Source of the DNA: Rhynchospora pubera
Taxonomy: Eukaryota; Streptophyta; Magnoliopsida; Poales; Cyperaceae
Assembly: GCA_028095005.1 (NCBI GenBank)
Contig: CM051461.1
Location: 173,793,144 to 173,857,143, forward strand
Length of the DNA stretch: 64,000 nucleotides
Direction of reading: 5' to 3'
Part shown: positions 61,058 to 64,000 of the stretch, piece by piece
Position numbering within the stretch: position 1 is the stretch's first letter
Layout: every line of letters starts with the position of its first letter
The notes under the pieces: generated by a model
What the model saw: only the letters and a program-made list of their open reading frames with translations
Told to the model about the DNA's origin: nothing
The model's database searches: none
Translations under genes and position numbers: made by a program

Positions 61058-62104
61058 CAGAATTGCTTAAGACTATCCTCTGGATTCCATCATCCTCATC
61101 ATCCCCATCTCTTTTCAGTACCTAGCTCATTAATGACACGTGAATTTTTCTCTCATTTAAAATAATACAATTAATAACGCGTTTTCATCATCCTTCATCT
61201 CCATATCCCTAATCTGAGAAAGGCGCGAAGCGTTCATATCCGGCTTTTCTTTTCCACCTTCTCCTTAATATTTTTAATCCAACTATCTCCCTTATAACTG
61301 AGTTGCGGTTTTTCTTGCCAACTATCTCCCTTATAAAGGTAAAGGTGGGAGTAGGTAAGCATTCTCGTAAAAAGAATAAAGTCTTCTTCCTTTACATTGT
61401 TGCCAGACGACTAAATAAGTGACAATTAAGTCTTAATTCTATCTACGTTTCTATCAGCTAGCGAAGAAATAATATGAGCATCAACGAGACTTCAACTATG
61501 AACAACTCGTTAGAACAATTAATATAATATATTAACCGTTGAAGTTATATATGTAACTGTTGAAGTTAATATATATATAATTGTTGAAGATATATATGTA
61601 CTGTTGAAGATATATATATGTAACTGTTGAAGTTATATATGTAACTGTTGGAGTTATATATGTAGTTGTTGGAGTTATATATGTAGCTGTTGAAGTTATA
61701 TATGTAGCTGTTGTAATTAATATAAGTAATTGTTGTAGTTTGGATACTAACTGTTATAGTTAGTATGAGTAGTGGTTGTAGTTGGAACATTAACAATTCT
61801 AGTTAATATTAGTAATTCTTATAGTTCGGATATATATTAATTGTTGTAGACCATAAATGGAAAAGATGAGAGAGAGAAAAATAGTGGGGATCGAAATAGA
61901 AAAGAATGAGAGGAAGAGAAATCAGTGGGGATCAAAAATAGAAATGATGGGAGGGAGAGCAACAGTGGGGACCGAAATAGAAAAAAATGGAAGAGAGAGA
62001 AACAATGGGGACAAAAAATATTCCAAAAACGAAAAAAATAAAAACGTGTTCCCACTAGAAATGATGGGAATGATAGATCTTGGAATTGATTCTTATCAGT
62101 CCCG
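61058..62104. mobile_element. Second minisatellite-filled element, related to 48,311-49,553
   Basis: The left end CAGAATTGCTTAAGACTATC and the complement of the right end (CGGGACTGATAAGAATCAAT) resemble the termini of the Mutator-like element at 48,311. The interior contains the same GTTGAAGTTATATATGTAAC array (61,540-61,850), then a GTGGGGAYCRAAATAGAAA array (61,880-62,010). A matching 9-bp target duplication was not found. Confidence 0.6.
61540..61850. repeat. GTTGAAGTTATATATGTAAC minisatellite, second locus
   Basis: About a dozen units diverging rightwards into GTTGTAGTT and GTTATAGTT forms. Same unit as 48,970-49,330. Confidence 0.85.
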
Positions 62105-62763
62105 ATAATAAATCCTAACTGTTTTCAATAATGATATTGTGTGCATGTCCATGGAAGAGGGCTAAATGAAATACGTTTGAAAATAGATAAAACGTGTCCA
62201 ATATTTTAAATCAGAATTATTAACACAAAGGTAAATAAAAATGGAGAATGCATCTATCGATAACGGTTGGTTTTACACTTTTGGCAGTATAATTTATTAC
62301 TTTTATAATGCACGATAACTGTAAATTTTGGACTGTTGAAATTTTAAATCATTGATAAATAGTAAAGCATAAATCAAAATTCAGTATTTTTTTATATACT
62401 TACATCCAATTGTATAGACCATGCTTGTAATATTATATTTTCAATTTAAAATTTTTAAATAACCAAAATAAAACATAAATAATTGTTAAATAGTTTTTCA
62501 GTTAAAATTACTTCGCGAAGTACCACTATGCAAAGTTGATGCACAGTTGATGCACCCTCTGTGCAGCTTGTCAGGCTTTGGAAGTACCACTATGCAAAGT
62601 TCTGTGTTCCAATCGTTTGAAAAAGATGCCGTTCAAACAAGCAAAGGCTACTTTAGCAAAAGGGATACGATTTCATTTTTTGGCAAAATCAGCTATATTT
62701 CTTAATTTTTTTCAACTGGATTTAAGCTCCGTAATTTTGAAAACCGAAAATCAACCTTGTGAT
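62105..62763. other. Intergenic region
   Basis: AT-rich. AAGTACCACTATGCAAAGTT occurs twice, at 62,518 and 62,581, a short dispersed duplication. No gene. Confidence 0.45.
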
Positions 62764-63222
62764 TAGGGCTGGCAACAAGTCGAGCTCGAGCGAGCTAACT
62801 TTAACTCAATCTTGATTTGAAATTAATTCGAGTTTTGTCAAATCGAATCGAATTTGTATCGAGTTTCTTAACAAGCTCATCGAGCTAAATTATAGTACTT
62901 TATATATATATATATATTCAAGCAACAAATATACAAATTAATTAATATTTATCAATTTTAATATTATTTTTATTTATGAACTAGTATTTTATTCATTTTA
63001 TAATAATATTTTAAATAAAAATAGTATTTATATGTAATAAATAAATATATTATATATCAAATTATGTACTAATATATATAAATTAGTTAACAAAATTATA
63101 TTTCGAGTTAATTTCGAGCGAGTCGAATTTTGCTTCGAGCCCAAATATATTGGGCCAATGTCGAATCAAGTTGAATTTTTCTCGAGCGAGCCACGAACCA
63201 CGAGCTTTTTTTGCCACCCCTA
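62764..63222. mobile_element. hAT-type MITE, 459 bp
   Basis: The left end TAGGGCTGGCAACAAGTCGAG and right end CTTTTTTTGCCACCCCTA are imperfect inverted repeats of the common plant TAGGGGTGGCAA type. Subterminal TCGAGCTCGAGC / CTCGAGCGAG motifs occur near both ends. Flanks CTTGTGAT (62,756-62,763) and CCTGTGAT (63,223-63,230) are an 8-bp duplication with one mismatch. AT-rich middle without coding capacity. Confidence 0.82.
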
Positions 63223-63230
63223 CCTGTGAT

Positions 63231-64000
63231 CTTCTTGATTTTGAAATAAACCTTTTTTTTAGAATAATTAATATTTTAAATTCCAAAAAAAATTTACAAC
63301 GTACGACAAATATACCACCATACAATGATACAAAGTTCTGTTTCAACATTACATAGCATTATCTGTATACTGATTTAATAAAAATAATTGCTACACACAA
63401 ACACAACTTCTCATCATAGATAATACAAAATCTTCCAATAAGGCAATAACTCTTCTGTGTATGAGCAGAAAAATGCCTTGAAAGTTAAAACAGAATTTCG
63501 GAGAGCAAAACCTTGCATAAAATGAGTTGGTACATGTCATTTCTCGTTTATGTATAATCTTCTACACTAATCTCTTGGACTTTAGTTATTCATTAGCAAT
63601 TAAAAGAAAAAAAGGAGAAGAAAAAAATGGCTTAGTAATAATGAAGTAGCTCACATTGAAAGTGATTGGCCAAGAGAATATTGCAATAGACAATAGTAAG
63701 GTCTCACAAAGGATAAGACCAAACAAACCGACCATGCTGTCCCCATTGTGCAGTCTATATCCTCTGTGGCACATCATAAACATAAAACCATGTTGCATGC
63801 ATTTTGCTTCTAGTCCATTATTGTCAGAGTTCACAACACAGAAGGCTACAACTGTATGTAACACAGGGAAATGAGTTGTTGATCTCTACTGGCGGATGCG
63901 CTTTCCAGAACACTCTCCTAATCCCAATTATCACAAGGCTCTCTTGGCAAATAAAATAAAGAATTGTTTCAAGGCTAATATTTATTTGTCTTTTTATACT
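63231..64000. other. Unassigned right edge
   Basis: From about 63,640 to 63,960 base composition is more balanced than the surrounding DNA and the minus strand has an open frame (63,586-63,864, 92 codons), but I recognise no family and no splice structure. It could be the 3' part of a minus-strand gene lying mostly beyond the window, or untranslated sequence. Confidence 0.25.

Noticed and set aside
61566..61796. Tyr/Asn-rich repetitive 76-codon protein
   Set aside because: Translation of the minisatellite array at 61,540-61,850; no evidence of a gene.

Overview
The window is nuclear DNA from a flowering plant. Its genes carry many short phase-conserved GT-AG introns in AT-rich DNA, their products belong to plant families, and the space between them is filled with plant-type transposons (Ac-like hAT, Mutator-like, MITEs, SINEs, a LINE tail, LTR retrotransposon pieces). 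The species cannot be named from sequence alone; nothing points to a grass. All gene models below were built by hand from splice sites, reading-frame continuity and family motifs.

Three protein-coding genes are supported, all on the + strand. Gene A (4695-9911, 10 exons, 809 aa) and gene B (35636-43814, 9 exons, 816 aa) are paralogues with the plan USP domain, Ser-rich linker, coiled coil, receptor-like cytoplasmic kinase domain. Exons 2-4 have identical lengths (122, 122, 105 nt) and phases in both, so they look like an old tandem pair. Their decay is complementary: A keeps an intact kinase core but stops just before the place where a U-box should begin, while B keeps a good U-box but has lost the catalytic residues of its kinase. 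Gene C (50362-56030, 14 exons, 545 aa) is a signal peptide peptidase-like intramembrane aspartyl protease with a signal peptide, PA domain, YD, GFGD and PAL motifs; its last intron appears to use a GC donor.

Layout: 1-2558, the 5' end of a minus-strand LTR retrotransposon with a 1.78-kb LTR; 4.7-9.9 kb, gene A with a MITE in intron 7; 10,959-23,352, a 12.4-kb Ac-like hAT element with matching termini and a perfect 8-bp target duplication, stuffed with retrotransposon-like and tandem-repeat DNA but no visible transposase; 23,455-25,382, a 1.9-kb foldback element; 25.4-35.6 kb, AT-rich DNA with several MITEs; 35.6-43.8 kb, gene B with a LINE tail in its first intron; 44-50 kb, MITEs, a SINE and a Mutator-like element made of minisatellites; 50.4-56.0 kb, gene C with a SINE in an intron; 56-64 kb, two large hairpin elements sitting in (AT)n tracts, another MITE, SINE, minisatellite element and hAT MITE.

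The most notable points are the reciprocal domain loss in the A/B pair, the giant non-autonomous hAT lying between them, a family of short elements with exact but variable 3-bp target duplications, and related hairpin elements that share a core but differ at their ends. No CRISPR array, rRNA or convincing tRNA gene was seen.
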